The notes: a model not told the origin generated them from the sequence alone. A stretch of 64,000 nucleotides of DNA from an uncultured Pseudomonadota bacterium (GCA_903867225.1 CAIPQN010000042.1:38992-102991), one strand, 5' to 3'; counted from the stretch's first letter, positions 34,066 to 44,255 are shown. Numbers and translations: made by a program.

Positions 34066-35549
34066 AGTTGTTCTCCTTCTAAACCCGCTTCTGCCATTGT
34101 CACCGCCCGAAACACTGCGCGTCCTTTATTCATCGTTTCATCCCATTCACTTTGCGGCACAGAATCATAGACAATCCCCGCGCCTGCTTGAATATGTAAT
34201 TTACCGTCTTTAATCACAGCCGTTCTAATCGCAATTGCCGTGTCTAAATTTCCCGTCCAACCGATATAACCGACCGCGCCCGAATAAACGCCGCGTTTTA
34301 CGGGTTCGAGTTCATCAATAATTTCCATTGCGCGAATTTTCGGCGCACCACTCACTGTTCCAGCGGGAAAAGTTGCTGCTAAAACATCAAACGCACTATG
34401 CCCTTGTTTCAACTTTCCTGTGACATTTGAAACGATGTGCATAACGTGTGAATAACGCTCCACAATCATTTTTTCGGTTAATTGAACTGTGCCGATTTCA
34501 GCGACCCGCCCCGCATCGTTGCGCCCTAAATCAATCAACATCAAATGTTCTGCAATTTCTTTTGGATCAGCGAGTAATTCTTTTTCCAGTTCTAAATCCT
34601 GTTCAGGCGTAACACCACGTCGGCGAGTCCCCGCAATAGGGCGAACAGTGACCGTTTCATCTTCCAATCGCACCAAAATTTCAGGCGATGAACCGACGAT
34701 ATGAAAGTCATCTAAATTCAAATAAAACATATATGGCGACGGATTCAAACAGCGCAACGCACGGTATAAATTAAGCGGCGCGGCGGTGAATGGAATAGTC
34801 ATCCGTTGCGACAAAACGACCTGCATAATGTCGCCATCAGTGATGTAATCTTTGGCTTTTTCAACGGCATTTTTAAAGCCATTTTCAGTGAATCCCGAGA
34901 CAAAATCACTTTCTTGAACCGTTTTAGGATTTAAATGGTATTGCGGCTTACCTTTTGATTCGCGCAATTTTTCCGCCAATTCCTGCAAACGGTTTTGTGC
35001 GTTTTCATACGCATTTTCGTCGTGTGGATTGGCGTGCGTAAGCAATAATAATTTTCCTGACAAATTATCAAAAACTAATAATTCTTCAGAAACCATCAGC
35101 AAAATATCAGGTGCGCCGATTTCGTCAGGTTTTGTAATTTTACAAACACGCGGTTCAATGTAACCAATCGTTTCATAGCCGAAATACCCCACTAATCCAC
35201 CGTTAAAACGTGGTAATTCTTCAACGTCTGGAACGTTATAACGTGCTTTGAATTTTTCAATCCATTCGAGCGGATTTTCATGCGTCACACTTTCAATAAT
35301 TTCATTTTCAAATGAAACGGTAATTTGTTTGCCAAACACTTTCACAATCGTCTTGCATGGCAAACCAATAATTGAATAACGTCCCCATTGTGCGCCGCCA
35401 TGAACAGATTCAAATAAATAAGAATATGCGCCGTCTGCGAGTTTCAAATACGCACTTAACGGCGTATCTAAATCGGCGAGAATTTCACGACTAATTGGAA
35501 TGCGGTTGTAGCCTTGTTTTGCGTAATTAGTAAATTGTTCAGGAATCAT
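34062..35549 (-). CDS. trpE: Anthranilate synthase component I
   Basis: The 495-residue chorismate-using subunit makes anthranilate from chorismate and ammonia, the first step of tryptophan synthesis. The N-terminal feedback-site region includes [12 protein letters not shown]. The catalytic core carries [49 protein letters not shown] and [19 protein letters not shown]. The track start at 35636 adds 29 unusual residues; ATG 35549 ([18 protein letters not shown]) matches the usual TrpE start, though no strong Shine-Dalgarno is seen. I see no Trp-codon leader peptide in the divergent gap upstream. Confidence 0.96.
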   Translation of the reverse strand: MIPEQFTNYAKQGYNRIPISREILADLDTPLSAYLKLADGAYSYLFESVHGGAQWGRYSIIGLPCKTIVKVFGKQITVSFENEIIESVTHENPLEWIEKFKARYNVPDVEELPRFNGGLVGYFGYETIGYIEPRVCKITKPDEIGAPDILLMVSEELLVFDNLSGKLLLLTHANPHDENAYENAQNRLQELAEKLRESKGKPQYHLNPKTVQESDFVSGFTENGFKNAVEKAKDYITDGDIMQVVLSQRMTIPFTAAPLNLYRALRCLNPSPYMFYLNLDDFHIVGSSPEILVRLEDETVTVRPIAGTRRRGVTPEQDLELEKELLADPKEIAEHLMLIDLGRNDAGRVAEIGTVQLTEKMIVERYSHVMHIVSNVTGKLKQGHSAFDVLAATFPAGTVSGAPKIRAMEIIDELEPVKRGVYSGAVGYIGWTGNLDTAIAIRTAVIKDGKLHIQAGAGIVYDSVPQSEWDETMNKGRAVFRAVTMAEAGLEGEQL

Positions 35550-35736
35550 AATTTCGAGATATTTTGAAAGCGAATAATGCGCGAAAAGATAGCATAATTC
35601 GCGAAATCGCGCCAAACCACGATAAATTTTCAGCAATTTTTATTGTGGTAAAAGTGATTTACAATGACATCTACAAAAAATCCGTTAATTGCCGTTAATT
35701 AAAAGGATGATTCCAAAAAACATGAAAAGGAACGAA

Positions 35737-36369
35737 ATGTATCGCGTATTACGCAAATCCCCAAAAACTATCGGAATGACATTAAGTCTTACTTTTTTGG
35801 TTATGTTTTCTGAATTAGGATTCGCTTCAACAAATCACTCAATTCTATTGGTCGGCGATTCTGTAATGGAGGCTCTTTCTTCACGTTACACGCATGCTGC
35901 ACAAAATTTTATTGGTGGAGATTTAAAATTTCACGCCAAAGTTTGTCGAAAACTAACCACATCGGGATGTTTACATGGACAACCTGAAAGTGCTTTGAAC
36001 GTTTTAAAAGGAAATCAAGGTGTTGATACCGTCGTTATTTTGATGGGACATAACGATGATCGCGGAGTACGTTTTCGTCAAAAAGTGAATGCGCTTATGA
36101 ATGAAGTTTCTGATACACATCATGTATTTTGGATGACGATGCGTGAAATCAGTCACAGTTATCGTGAAGCCAATAAAATGATAAAAGAAGAGGCTGCATT
36201 GCATAAAAATACTCGCGTAATCGATTGGGCAGAAATTAGTAGAAATCAATCTTCGTGGGTGGTTCGAGATGGAACGCACTTAACCGCAACAGGTGCGAAA
36301 AATATGGCTTCTGTTATTGCAAAAGAGCTGCAAAATTTGGATCGCAATGAATTATCTTCAACGCATTAG
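35737..36369 (+). CDS. Exported SGNH/GDSL hydrolase-like protein
   Basis: The 210-residue protein has a hydrophobic export signal (TIGMTLSLTFLVMFSELGFAS) then an SGNH fold: block I ILLVGDSVMEAL, block III VVILMGHNDD, block V DGTHLTATGA. This suggests a periplasmic esterase or O-acetyl-transferring enzyme. The track starts at a TTG (35689). Several ATGs follow, and 35737 is chosen because AAAGGA precedes it at good spacing. It overlaps the next SGNH gene by 23 bases. Confidence 0.8.
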   Translation: MYRVLRKSPKTIGMTLSLTFLVMFSELGFASTNHSILLVGDSVMEALSSRYTHAAQNFIGGDLKFHAKVCRKLTTSGCLHGQPESALNVLKGNQGVDTVVILMGHNDDRGVRFRQKVNALMNEVSDTHHVFWMTMREISHSYREANKMIKEEAALHKNTRVIDWAEISRNQSSWVVRDGTHLTATGAKNMASVIAKELQNLDRNELSSTH

Positions 36370-37105
36370 TCGAGTTTTAGCGATTTCTGTTGTGGCAAAT
36401 CTTTTTTCCTGTTCGGTCATTGGAAATGAAAATAAGGTAGCAATTGCAACTGATTTACCCAAAAAATCGCACATTCAAGAGCGTTTATTATTTATTGGTG
36501 ATTCCCATTCAGTGGGTATATTTGGGCGATCTTTAACGGAACTTTTGCAGCAAAATTTCCCTTATGTAGCGATAACAGCGGTTGCAAGCTGTGGCAGTGA
36601 ACCGCGTTGGTGGTTAGAAGGTAAAGCCACAAATTGTGGACTTTTAACACACGAAGCAAACGGTTTTGAAAGCAAAGTTCTCAAAGGTAACACGCCAAAA
36701 CTTCACGAACTTTTGAATAAGGTTAAACCAAAAATAACCATTGTCGCATTGGGTTCTAATTTGGTATTAATGAAAGAAGAGGATCGTGAAAATTACACTG
36801 AAAAAATGATGGCAATGGTTGAAGATAAAGGAGGGCAATGTATTTGGATTAGTGCGCCAGATGCTCGAAAATTCAGCGCATCTGACCTGAACGATGTTTA
36901 TGCGTTACTCAAAAAACTTTCCAAATTACATCATTGCAAACTTATCGACAGTCGAAAATATACAAAATATCCAAATTCAGGTGGAGATGGGCTACATTAC
37001 GGCGGCAAAGAAGGCGCGTTGATTGCTACACAATGGGCAGAAAAAATCTTTGATGGCATTAAGCCTTCACTATCAAAATTATTTGAACATCACCACAATC
37101 GCTAA
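36347..37105 (+). CDS. SGNH hydrolase-like protein, possibly lipoprotein
   Basis: The 252-residue protein starts MNYLQRISRVLAISVVANLFSCSVIG; LFSC may be a lipobox. The SGNH core shows RLLFIGDSHSVGIFG (block I), ITIVALGSNLV (block III) and GDGLHYGGKEG (block V). Block III has GSN in place of the usual GxND. The ATG at 36347 has GGA upstream, better than the longer track start. It lies between two further SGNH proteins, so a shared role in modifying a surface polysaccharide is likely but inferred. Confidence 0.75.
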   Translation: MNYLQRISRVLAISVVANLFSCSVIGNENKVAIATDLPKKSHIQERLLFIGDSHSVGIFGRSLTELLQQNFPYVAITAVASCGSEPRWWLEGKATNCGLLTHEANGFESKVLKGNTPKLHELLNKVKPKITIVALGSNLVLMKEEDRENYTEKMMAMVEDKGGQCIWISAPDARKFSASDLNDVYALLKKLSKLHHCKLIDSRKYTKYPNSGGDGLHYGGKEGALIATQWAEKIFDGIKPSLSKLFEHHHNR

Positions 37106-37125
37106 ATTATTCACTTATAAAAACC

Positions 37126-39150
37126 ATGACAGTCACAAAACCAAACGCTTATTTATTTTACTTAGACGGACTTCGTGCCATCGCTATTTTAGCGGTATTG
37201 GCTTTTCACAGCGACAATACTTGGTTATCTGGCGGTTTTTTAGGCGTTGAAATCTTCTTTGTGATTAGCGGTTTTATTATTACAAAATTGCTTTTAGATG
37301 AATGGCAAAAAAATGGACGTTTAGATTTAAAACGATTTTGGTTTCGTCGCTTACGTCGTTTAATTCCTGCGGCTTTCACTATGATGTTAGCAACATGGAT
37401 TTGTGTGTTGCTGTTTTTTCCTGATGAAATAAATCAAATTTGTGACGATTTAATTTACGGAATGACGTTCACAAATAATTGGAATTACATTATCAATGAA
37501 CGGTCTTATTTTGATTTGATTGGGCGACCTCGATTATTTGAACATTTGTGGTCATTGGGCATTGAATTTCAATTTTACGTTGTGTGGGCAGTTGTAAGCA
37601 TTGTGTTATTTAGACTTCCGCGTTGGGTTGCTTGCATTGCGGTTTTAGTGTTTGCATTGGCATCCAGTTATTTCATGGCAACGCTTTATGACCCAAATTC
37701 CGATCCATCACGAGTTTATTTCGGAACAGATACACGAGTGAGCGCACTTTTTATTGGATCGTTGGTTGCATTTTTAATTCGCTCGCCTGAAATTATTATT
37801 TTGAATAAATCAAAATTCCAACTTCTTAATTTTTCAGCGTTATTTGGTGTTATCGGTTTAGTTTTATTTTGTGTTTATGCAAAATCGTCAGACGCTTTCT
37901 TATATCAAGGCGGTTTTTTATGCGTTTCAATTTTAACGGCTGTGGTCATTGGATTATGCTTGATTATTTCGCAGCAAAACTATTTCAGCTTTGTTTTGAT
38001 ATTGTTGAGTAATCGCGTTTTTCGGGCAATTGGCGTTCGTGCTTATGGTATTTATTTATGGCATTGGGCGATTTTTGGCTTGACGCAACCATTTGTCGAT
38101 GTGCCACTAGAAGGCTTATCGCTTTTAGCATTTCGCATGACATTAACATTTCTTTTTTCAGAAATAACGTTTCGATTCATTGAAAAACCGATTCGCAACG
38201 GTTGTATTGAACGCACTATTGAAACTGTTTTTAAATCAACAGGTGGCGAACAAAAAAAATATATTGCGTATTGGACGTTAACAGGTGCAGTAAGTTTAGT
38301 CGGTTGTTCAGGTTTAATGATTGCGACGGAACAGGAATTAAATGTTGCTCAACAACACGTTATTAATGAAGCAGCTGAAAATGTATCGCCGATTATAAAA
38401 ACAAAACCTGTAAAATTAGACGTTGAGCGAATCATTTTTAACCCTGAATTAAATTCAAGTTTGTTGGAAGCGGTAATAGGAAATGCTGTTTTTATTCAAG
38501 ATAAAGCAATGATAACAGCTGACGCTCAGGGAATGGTGAACGGACAAAATTCAACCGATATGGCAATTGAACAAAATGATATTAGTGTTGACGTGCCGCA
38601 AAATAATTTACAAATTGACCGAAATAAAAATGGCAAAGGTTACATTAACCGCATTAGAACAATTGATGATATGGGCAAAAAACCTGCAGTCTTTTTGTTG
38701 GGCGATTCGGTGATGGTGGGAGCAACGCCTGAATTATTAAAACGTTTGCCAAAATTAAGCATTGATTCACAAGTCGGACGACAATTAAGCAAGGGAATTC
38801 AAATTCTGACCGAACGTAAAAATAACGGTGTGCTGAGTGATACGGTAATTATTCATTTGGGAAATAATAGTCCGATTAACGCGAATCAAATGACGGCATT
38901 GGTAAATTTATTGAGTGACACCAAGAAAATTATTTTGATCAATTTGAAGCTGCCGAGGAATTACGAGTCTGCAAATAATCGTTTATTTAGTGATATGGCG
39001 AATAAAAATAAAAATGTCACTGTCATTGATTGGCGTGAAAACAGCATGAATGCCAAAAATATTTTTGGCAAAGATGGCATTCATTTGACTGCGAATGGTG
39101 CGAAACTTTACGCAGGGCTGATTTCAGAAGTGTTAGCCGTTCAAAAATAG
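37126..39150 (+). CDS. Acyltransferase-3 (OafA-like) / SGNH fusion, surface glycan O-acetylation
   Basis: The 674-residue protein has an N-terminal acyltransferase-3 membrane domain with about ten helices (YLDGLRAIAILAVLAFHSD, GGFLGVEIFFVISGF, RRLRRLIPAAF). A linker of about 150 residues follows (to about 515). The C-terminal SGNH domain carries VFLLGDSVMVGA, IIHLGNN and DGIHLTANGAK. OafA/OatA-type enzymes of this build move acetyl groups across the membrane onto O-antigen or peptidoglycan. The SGNH domain resembles the first small SGNH protein two genes upstream. The acceptor is unknown. Confidence 0.92.
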   Translation: MTVTKPNAYLFYLDGLRAIAILAVLAFHSDNTWLSGGFLGVEIFFVISGFIITKLLLDEWQKNGRLDLKRFWFRRLRRLIPAAFTMMLATWICVLLFFPDEINQICDDLIYGMTFTNNWNYIINERSYFDLIGRPRLFEHLWSLGIEFQFYVVWAVVSIVLFRLPRWVACIAVLVFALASSYFMATLYDPNSDPSRVYFGTDTRVSALFIGSLVAFLIRSPEIIILNKSKFQLLNFSALFGVIGLVLFCVYAKSSDAFLYQGGFLCVSILTAVVIGLCLIISQQNYFSFVLILLSNRVFRAIGVRAYGIYLWHWAIFGLTQPFVDVPLEGLSLLAFRMTLTFLFSEITFRFIEKPIRNGCIERTIETVFKSTGGEQKKYIAYWTLTGAVSLVGCSGLMIATEQELNVAQQHVINEAAENVSPIIKTKPVKLDVERIIFNPELNSSLLEAVIGNAVFIQDKAMITADAQGMVNGQNSTDMAIEQNDISVDVPQNNLQIDRNKNGKGYINRIRTIDDMGKKPAVFLLGDSVMVGATPELLKRLPKLSIDSQVGRQLSKGIQILTERKNNGVLSDTVIIHLGNNSPINANQMTALVNLLSDTKKIILINLKLPRNYESANNRLFSDMANKNKNVTVIDWRENSMNAKNIFGKDGIHLTANGAKLYAGLISEVLAVQK

Positions 39151-39264
39151 GGTGGTGTTCCAACGCTGTGGATTTATGGTTTAACCATTTTAATCAACCT
39201 ATTTTACGACAAAGTGTTGCTGACTTATTGAAATAATCGCATCCACAGAGTTTGAAACACCTCC
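39151..39264. repeat. MITE-like element with 23-24 bp terminal inverted repeats
   Basis: Bases 39151-39173 and 39241-39264 are inverted copies of each other with about five differences over 24 positions; both contain CTGTGGAT and GGTGTT. The 67-base centre has no gene. The element fills the space between convergent genes. No target-site duplication is obvious. It could instead be a long terminator stem, but the imperfect ends and AT-rich centre look more like a small non-autonomous transposon. Confidence 0.5.
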
Positions 39265-39270
39265 TTTTAA

Positions 39271-41553
39271 TCACACCCGTGCCGTAATACCTATATGGCG
39301 TAATAATGCGTTACAAGATGGTTCACGCCCCCGAAATTTTTTAAATAATTCTATCGCGTTGTCACAGCCACCCATTTCTAAAATGTTAGTTAAAAATGAT
39401 TCACCTGTTTCGGCATCAAAAATTCCTTTTTCTTCAAACAACGAAAAAGCATCACTCGATAATACCTCAGCCCATTTGTAACTGTAATATCCTGCAGCGT
39501 AACCACCCGCAAAAATATGCGAGAAACTATGTGCAAAACGATTAAATTCTGGCACTGGCAATACCGCTACTTTTTCACGAATCATATTTAAAATTTCATA
39601 CACTCGCCCTCCCCTATTCGGATCAAAATCACGATGAATATGAAAATCAAATAAACCGAATTCTAATTGTCGAACCATTGTCATTCCCGCTTGAAAGTTT
39701 TTTGCAGCGAGCATTTTTTCAAATAGTGCTTCGGGTAATACTTGACCTGTTTGATAGTGGCTTGAAATTAGCGCAATTGCATTTTTTTCCCAACACCAGT
39801 TTTCCATGAACTGACTAGGTAATTCAACAGCATCCCATTCAACACCGTTAATCCCAGAAACACCTAAATAATCAACTTGAGTTAAAATGTGATGCAGTCC
39901 ATGTCCAAATTCATGGAACAGTGTTGTTACATCATCGTGCGTTAAAAGAGAAGGTGTGTCATTTGTCGGCGGCGTGAAATTACACACCAAAAATGCCACG
40001 GGTAATTGAACCTCATTATCGCCCAATCTACGCCGTCCGATGCAATCGTCCATCCACGCGCCCCCACGTTTTTTTGATCGGACAAATAAATCTAAATAAA
40101 AACGTCCCCGCTTCTGACCTGCCCTATCATAAACTTCAAATAATTGAACCGATTCATGCCAACGGTCAAATGCTTGAATTTCGGAAATTATTAAACCATA
40201 CAAGCGATTTAAAATTTCAAATAAACCACTCAAAACCTTATTAACTGGAAAATAACTTTTCACTTCTTCTTGTGACAATTGGTAATAATGTTGACGCATT
40301 TTTTCAGATAAATAACTTACATCCCACGCTTGTATGTTTTCGATGCCGTAATTTTCGAGTGCAAATTTTTCTAAATTAGCTAAATCTTGATGCGCTTGTG
40401 GTAACGATTTATCAGCTAAATCTTCCAAAAATGAAATCACTTCATAAGTCGAATTTGCCATTTTTGTTGCTAATGACAAATCAGCGTAATTGGAAAAACC
40501 GAGTAATCGGGCTTCTTCATGACGTAATGCAAGAATTTTTTCCATAACATCGGTATTATCAAAATCTTTTTCAGACGCACGACTAACAAACGCAGTGTAA
40601 TGTTCACAACGCAATTCTCGATTATCTGCATAAGTCATGACCGCTAAATACGATGGAAACTGCAACGAAATTAACCAACCACTTTTATTTTTATTTCCAT
40701 GTTTCACATGAAACATCTCGGCACTTTGTTTTGCTTGCGCCAAAGCTGTTTCTGGTAATCCAGCTAATTCATTTACGTCTGTTATTAATTTCGTCCACGC
40801 ATTAGTTGCATCTAAAACATTTTCTTCATAGCTGCTGGTCAATAAACTTAATTGTTGCGAAATTTCTTTATAACGTTGTTTTTGTTCTTCTGGTAATGCC
40901 ACACCAGACAATTGAAAATCGCGTAACGCATTCGTAATTACTTTTTGCTGGGCTTTTGTAAGAAGTTTGAATGTTTCATGTGAAACAATCGATTTATAAG
41001 CGTGGAACAATTTTTCGTTTTGTCCCATTTCAGTTGTGTAATTACTCAGCTTTGGTAAGCAAGCATTATAAGCATCGCGTAATTTGTCGTTACTCATCAC
41101 TGAATTTAAATGGTTAACAGATGACCAAGCCTTATTTAATTTATCTTCAGCCATTTCAATTGACACGATTAAATTCTCCCAAGTATAGACATCATTTGCA
41201 TTCAATGAATCGGCAACAATTTTTCGAGCATTCGCCAATAACTCATCAATTGCGGGTTCAATATGTTCTGGTTTAATTTTGCTAAAATGCGGTAAATCAG
41301 TTTGGTTTAATAATGGATTTGTCATTTTCAAGGATTTAATAAAAGAGAGTAGGGCAGGGGAGTCAAAACGCCAATTCAAATAACATTGTGTTTCGACATC
41401 ATATAAAACAGGAATTAGCGTAGCAAATCGAGTTTGCCAGACTTCGTGTTCGGAAATATCAATATTTTCGGCAACGATTTTATTTTCATTTAAAAGTATT
41501 TGCGCTTCGTTACACAAATGACAACCTTCCGTACCGAATAATAATAAACGCAT
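39271..41553 (-). CDS. prlC: DUF836 glutaredoxin-like / oligopeptidase A (M3) fusion
   Basis: Of 760 residues, the first 75 or so form a thioredoxin-fold DUF836 domain (MRLLLFGTEGCHLCNEAQ, with a CxxC). The rest, from MTNPLLNQTDLPHFSKIKPEHI, is a full-length oligopeptidase A. The zinc site is LFHEFGHGLHH (about 540-550) with downstream VEWDAVELPSQFMENW. OpdA degrades signal peptides and short peptides in the cytosol. The two parts are in one frame without a stop, and the internal ATG lacks a Shine-Dalgarno, so a true fusion is likely. ATG 41553 is chosen over 41601. Confidence 0.9.
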   Translation of the reverse strand: MRLLLFGTEGCHLCNEAQILLNENKIVAENIDISEHEVWQTRFATLIPVLYDVETQCYLNWRFDSPALLSFIKSLKMTNPLLNQTDLPHFSKIKPEHIEPAIDELLANARKIVADSLNANDVYTWENLIVSIEMAEDKLNKAWSSVNHLNSVMSNDKLRDAYNACLPKLSNYTTEMGQNEKLFHAYKSIVSHETFKLLTKAQQKVITNALRDFQLSGVALPEEQKQRYKEISQQLSLLTSSYEENVLDATNAWTKLITDVNELAGLPETALAQAKQSAEMFHVKHGNKNKSGWLISLQFPSYLAVMTYADNRELRCEHYTAFVSRASEKDFDNTDVMEKILALRHEEARLLGFSNYADLSLATKMANSTYEVISFLEDLADKSLPQAHQDLANLEKFALENYGIENIQAWDVSYLSEKMRQHYYQLSQEEVKSYFPVNKVLSGLFEILNRLYGLIISEIQAFDRWHESVQLFEVYDRAGQKRGRFYLDLFVRSKKRGGAWMDDCIGRRRLGDNEVQLPVAFLVCNFTPPTNDTPSLLTHDDVTTLFHEFGHGLHHILTQVDYLGVSGINGVEWDAVELPSQFMENWCWEKNAIALISSHYQTGQVLPEALFEKMLAAKNFQAGMTMVRQLEFGLFDFHIHRDFDPNRGGRVYEILNMIREKVAVLPVPEFNRFAHSFSHIFAGGYAAGYYSYKWAEVLSSDAFSLFEEKGIFDAETGESFLTNILEMGGCDNAIELFKKFRGREPSCNALLRHIGITARV

Positions 41554-41573
41554 CGTTTTACCGTATTTTACAA

Positions 41574-41600
41574 AATAAAAAAGCGCGAAATTCGCGCTCA
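41574..41600 (-). terminator. Intrinsic terminator after hpf, just before the oligopeptidase gene
   Basis: On the minus strand GAGCGCGAA-TTTCGCGCT forms a GC-rich stem followed by TTTTTTATTTTG. It ends about 20 bases before the oligopeptidase start, so that gene needs read-through or a promoter inside the terminator. A second perfect 13-bp hairpin (41612-41649, GTTCAAGGTGAAA arms) lies upstream without a T-run. Confidence 0.75.
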
Positions 41601-41662
41601 CATTTTTATATGTTCAAGGTGAAAGTGATTTTTGCATTTCACCTTGAACCGCTCATCACGTT

Positions 41663-41950
41663 TTAATGATCTGCGTGTTTTTCTTTATGTTTCAAAATTT
41701 GACGATCCAATTTAGAAACTAATTCATCAATTGCCACATACATATCTTCTTGATGATCTTCTGCAAAAAATTTTGCTCCCGCAAAATGCAAAGTTGCTTC
41801 TGCTTTTTGTACTAATTTTTCCACGCTTAAAATGACGTGAACATCCGTCACTTTGTCAAAATGACGTGCTAATTTTGCAAATTTTTCGTCCGTGTGCGCT
41901 TTTAAGGCATCGGTAATTTCTAAATGATGACCGCTAATAATAACTTGCAT
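41663..41950 (-). CDS. hpf: Short ribosome hibernation promoting factor
   Basis: The 95-residue protein begins MQVIISGHHLEITDALKAHTDEKFAKL and continues with the beta-alpha-beta pattern of HPF/YfiA, including QEDMYVAIDELVSKLDRQI. It binds the small ribosomal subunit and promotes inactive 100S dimers in stationary phase. It lies just after rpoN, as in most gammaproteobacteria, but the usual ptsN is missing and replaced by the oligopeptidase fusion. Confidence 0.95.
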   Translation of the reverse strand: MQVIISGHHLEITDALKAHTDEKFAKLARHFDKVTDVHVILSVEKLVQKAEATLHFAGAKFFAEDHQEDMYVAIDELVSKLDRQILKHKEKHADH

Positions 41951-42011
41951 AACTAATTCCTTGATAAATATAAAACGTACAAAGTGGAAAATTCAACGGG
42001 CGTTTTTGTTT

Positions 42012-43493
42012 TTATAATAAACGCTTGCGTTGACTGGACGAGGAAATAAACATCGCTTCACGATATTTAGCCACGGTTCTACGAGCAACGTTGATGCCCT
42101 TCGTTTTTAAAAACTCAGCTATTTTACTATCACTGAGTGGTTTTGTGACATTTTCATTGCCGATAAGTTCTTTAATCAATGCACGAATGGCTGTTGATGA
42201 ACATTCACCTCCGCCATCAGTGGAAACGTGGCTTGAAAAAAAGTATTTAAATTCAACAATTCCATTCGGCGTGTGCATATATTTTTGCGTAGTCACTCGT
42301 GAAATGGTGGATTCATGTAATTCCAATTCTTCCGCTACATCGCGCAATACCATCGATTTCATTGCGATTGAACCATGTTCAAAAAATGCAGTTTGCTTTT
42401 CAACAATACAACGCGCCACCCGTAATAATGTGTCATTACGACTGTGTAGGCTTTTGATAAACCATTTTGCTTCCTGCAAATGTTCTTTCATGATGGTATT
42501 GTCTTTACCTGTATCAGATTTTTTAATTAAACCTGCGTACATTTCATTGACTCGCAATTTTGGCGCAATTTCTGGATTCAAGTCAACATGCCAATAATCG
42601 TTAATTTTCCGCACATAAACATCTGGTACAACGTATTCCGACAACGTACTTTGAATTTGCTCACCAGGCTTTGGGTCTAACGTTCTAATCAACGCCACAA
42701 TTGAGTCTAATTCTTTTTCGGTGACGGCTAATTTGCGTACCAATTTACTTTGTTCATGTGTGGCAAGCAAATCCAAATGACGCATCACTAAAATTAACGC
42801 ATCGGCTTTGTACGGCGTATTATCGGGCAGCTGTAATAATTGCAAACGTAAGCAATCACTTAAATCTACTGCAGCTACTCCAGCGGGATCAAAATGTTGA
42901 ATTCGATGTAATACCGCATGAACTTCATCAAGTTCTAAATCAGGCATTTGATCATGCAAATTTTGAAAAATATCGTCCACAGTCGTAGTTAAATAGCCTT
43001 CTGTATTAATAGAATCAATAATCGCAATCGCAATCGCAAAATCGTGTTCGGAAAACGATACTAAATCCAGTTGTGCCAGTAAATGCGCCTGCAAACTTAA
43101 CGTGCTAGTGCGCTGACTTTCAAATTCACCCTCGAAATTCGACGTTTCTTGAATTGCTCCAAAATCATAATCGGGCAGAGTGGGTTCATATTCGGTTTCG
43201 TAAATATCATCCCACGAGGAATCTGTTGGTAAATCATCAGGAATATCTGTTTGTGAGCCTTCACTGCTGTGTAATAAATCAAGGTTATCGCTTTTTTTAT
43301 CATGCAAAGGAACGTCAAGTGAAAATGAACCAAATTCATCATCTTCTAATTCCAACATAATGTTGGATTCTAACGCCTGTTGAATCTCCTGTTGCAAATC
43401 CAGTGTAGACATTTGCAATAATTTTATCGCTTGTTGTAACTGCGGGGTCATCGATAATTGATGACCCATTCGTAAATTTAAAGATTGCTTCAT
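42012..43493 (-). CDS. rpoN: RNA polymerase sigma-54 factor
   Basis: The 493-residue factor has a glutamine-rich region I (MTPQLQQAIKLLQMSTLDLQQEIQQAL), an acidic region II, the core-binding region (FDPAGVAAVDLSDCLRLQL), the DNA-binding HTH (LRDVAEELELHESTISRVTTQK) and the RpoN box ARRTVAKYRE near residues 470-479. It directs transcription at -24/-12 promoters with enhancer-binding activators. One such promoter is visible before fliL in this window. It follows lptB with a 36-bp gap. Confidence 0.98.
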   Translation of the reverse strand: MKQSLNLRMGHQLSMTPQLQQAIKLLQMSTLDLQQEIQQALESNIMLELEDDEFGSFSLDVPLHDKKSDNLDLLHSSEGSQTDIPDDLPTDSSWDDIYETEYEPTLPDYDFGAIQETSNFEGEFESQRTSTLSLQAHLLAQLDLVSFSEHDFAIAIAIIDSINTEGYLTTTVDDIFQNLHDQMPDLELDEVHAVLHRIQHFDPAGVAAVDLSDCLRLQLLQLPDNTPYKADALILVMRHLDLLATHEQSKLVRKLAVTEKELDSIVALIRTLDPKPGEQIQSTLSEYVVPDVYVRKINDYWHVDLNPEIAPKLRVNEMYAGLIKKSDTGKDNTIMKEHLQEAKWFIKSLHSRNDTLLRVARCIVEKQTAFFEHGSIAMKSMVLRDVAEELELHESTISRVTTQKYMHTPNGIVEFKYFFSSHVSTDGGGECSSTAIRALIKELIGNENVTKPLSDSKIAEFLKTKGINVARRTVAKYREAMFISSSSQRKRLL

Positions 43494-43529
43494 TGGCGAT
43501 AACCCTTTGATTTAATAACTTTATTGCAA

Positions 43530-44252
43530 CTACAAACTAAAATTCGTGCCTAAATACACGTCGCGGACTTCTTTGTTAGCAACAATTTGCTCTGCATTCC
43601 CTTCGGCGATAACTTGTCCATCACTTAAAATATAAGCACGGTCGCAAATGTCGAGTGTTTCACGCACGTTATGTTCGGTAATTAAAATGCCGATACCGCG
43701 TTGCGTGAGATGTTGAATAATTTTTTTAATATCATCAACCGAAATCGGATCAACGCCCGCAAACGGTTCATCAAGTAAAATAAATTTTGGATTTGAGGCG
43801 AGGGCGCGGGCAATTTCAACGCGCCGCCGTTCACCCCCCGATAAACTTAATGCCAACTGATTTTTTAAGTGTGTAATACTGAATTCATCCATTAAATCCA
43901 TGATTTTTAATTCAATTTGACCTGCCGTTAAATCATCACGCAATTGTAAAACCGCCCGCAAATTATCCGAAACACTTAATTTACGAAAAACCGACGGTTC
44001 TTGTGGTAAATAACCAATCCCATTTTGAGCGCGAACGTGCATTGGCATTGTCGTTATCGTTTTTCCATCAAGCGTAATTTCACCCGCATCGGCTTTAACT
44101 AACCCAACTAGCATATAAAAACTGGTGGTTTTTCCTGCGCCATTTGGACCTAGTAAACCGACGACTTCGCCTGTTTTGATTTGTAACGAAACGCCTTTGA
44201 CGACAGGACGTTTATTATAATTTTTGTGTATTTGTGTCGCGGCGAGAATCAT
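43530..44252 (-). CDS. lptB: LPS export ABC transporter ATPase
   Basis: The 240-residue cytoplasmic ATPase has Walker [10 protein letters not shown], signature [15 protein letters not shown] and Walker [17 protein letters not shown], all in the form specific to LptB. With LptFG (not in the window) it extracts LPS from the inner membrane and pushes it along the LptC-LptA bridge. It lies three bases after lptA. Confidence 0.97.
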   Translation of the reverse strand: MILAATQIHKNYNKRPVVKGVSLQIKTGEVVGLLGPNGAGKTTSFYMLVGLVKADAGEITLDGKTITTMPMHVRAQNGIGYLPQEPSVFRKLSVSDNLRAVLQLRDDLTAGQIELKIMDLMDEFSITHLKNQLALSLSGGERRRVEIARALASNPKFILLDEPFAGVDPISVDDIKKIIQHLTQRGIGILITEHNVRETLDICDRAYILSDGQVIAEGNAEQIVANKEVRDVYLGTNFSL

Positions 44253-44255
44253 AAT

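Noticed and set aside
35550-35736. Tryptophan attenuator or leader peptide before trpE
   Set aside because: I found no short ORF with consecutive Trp codons and no competing hairpins in the divergent gap.
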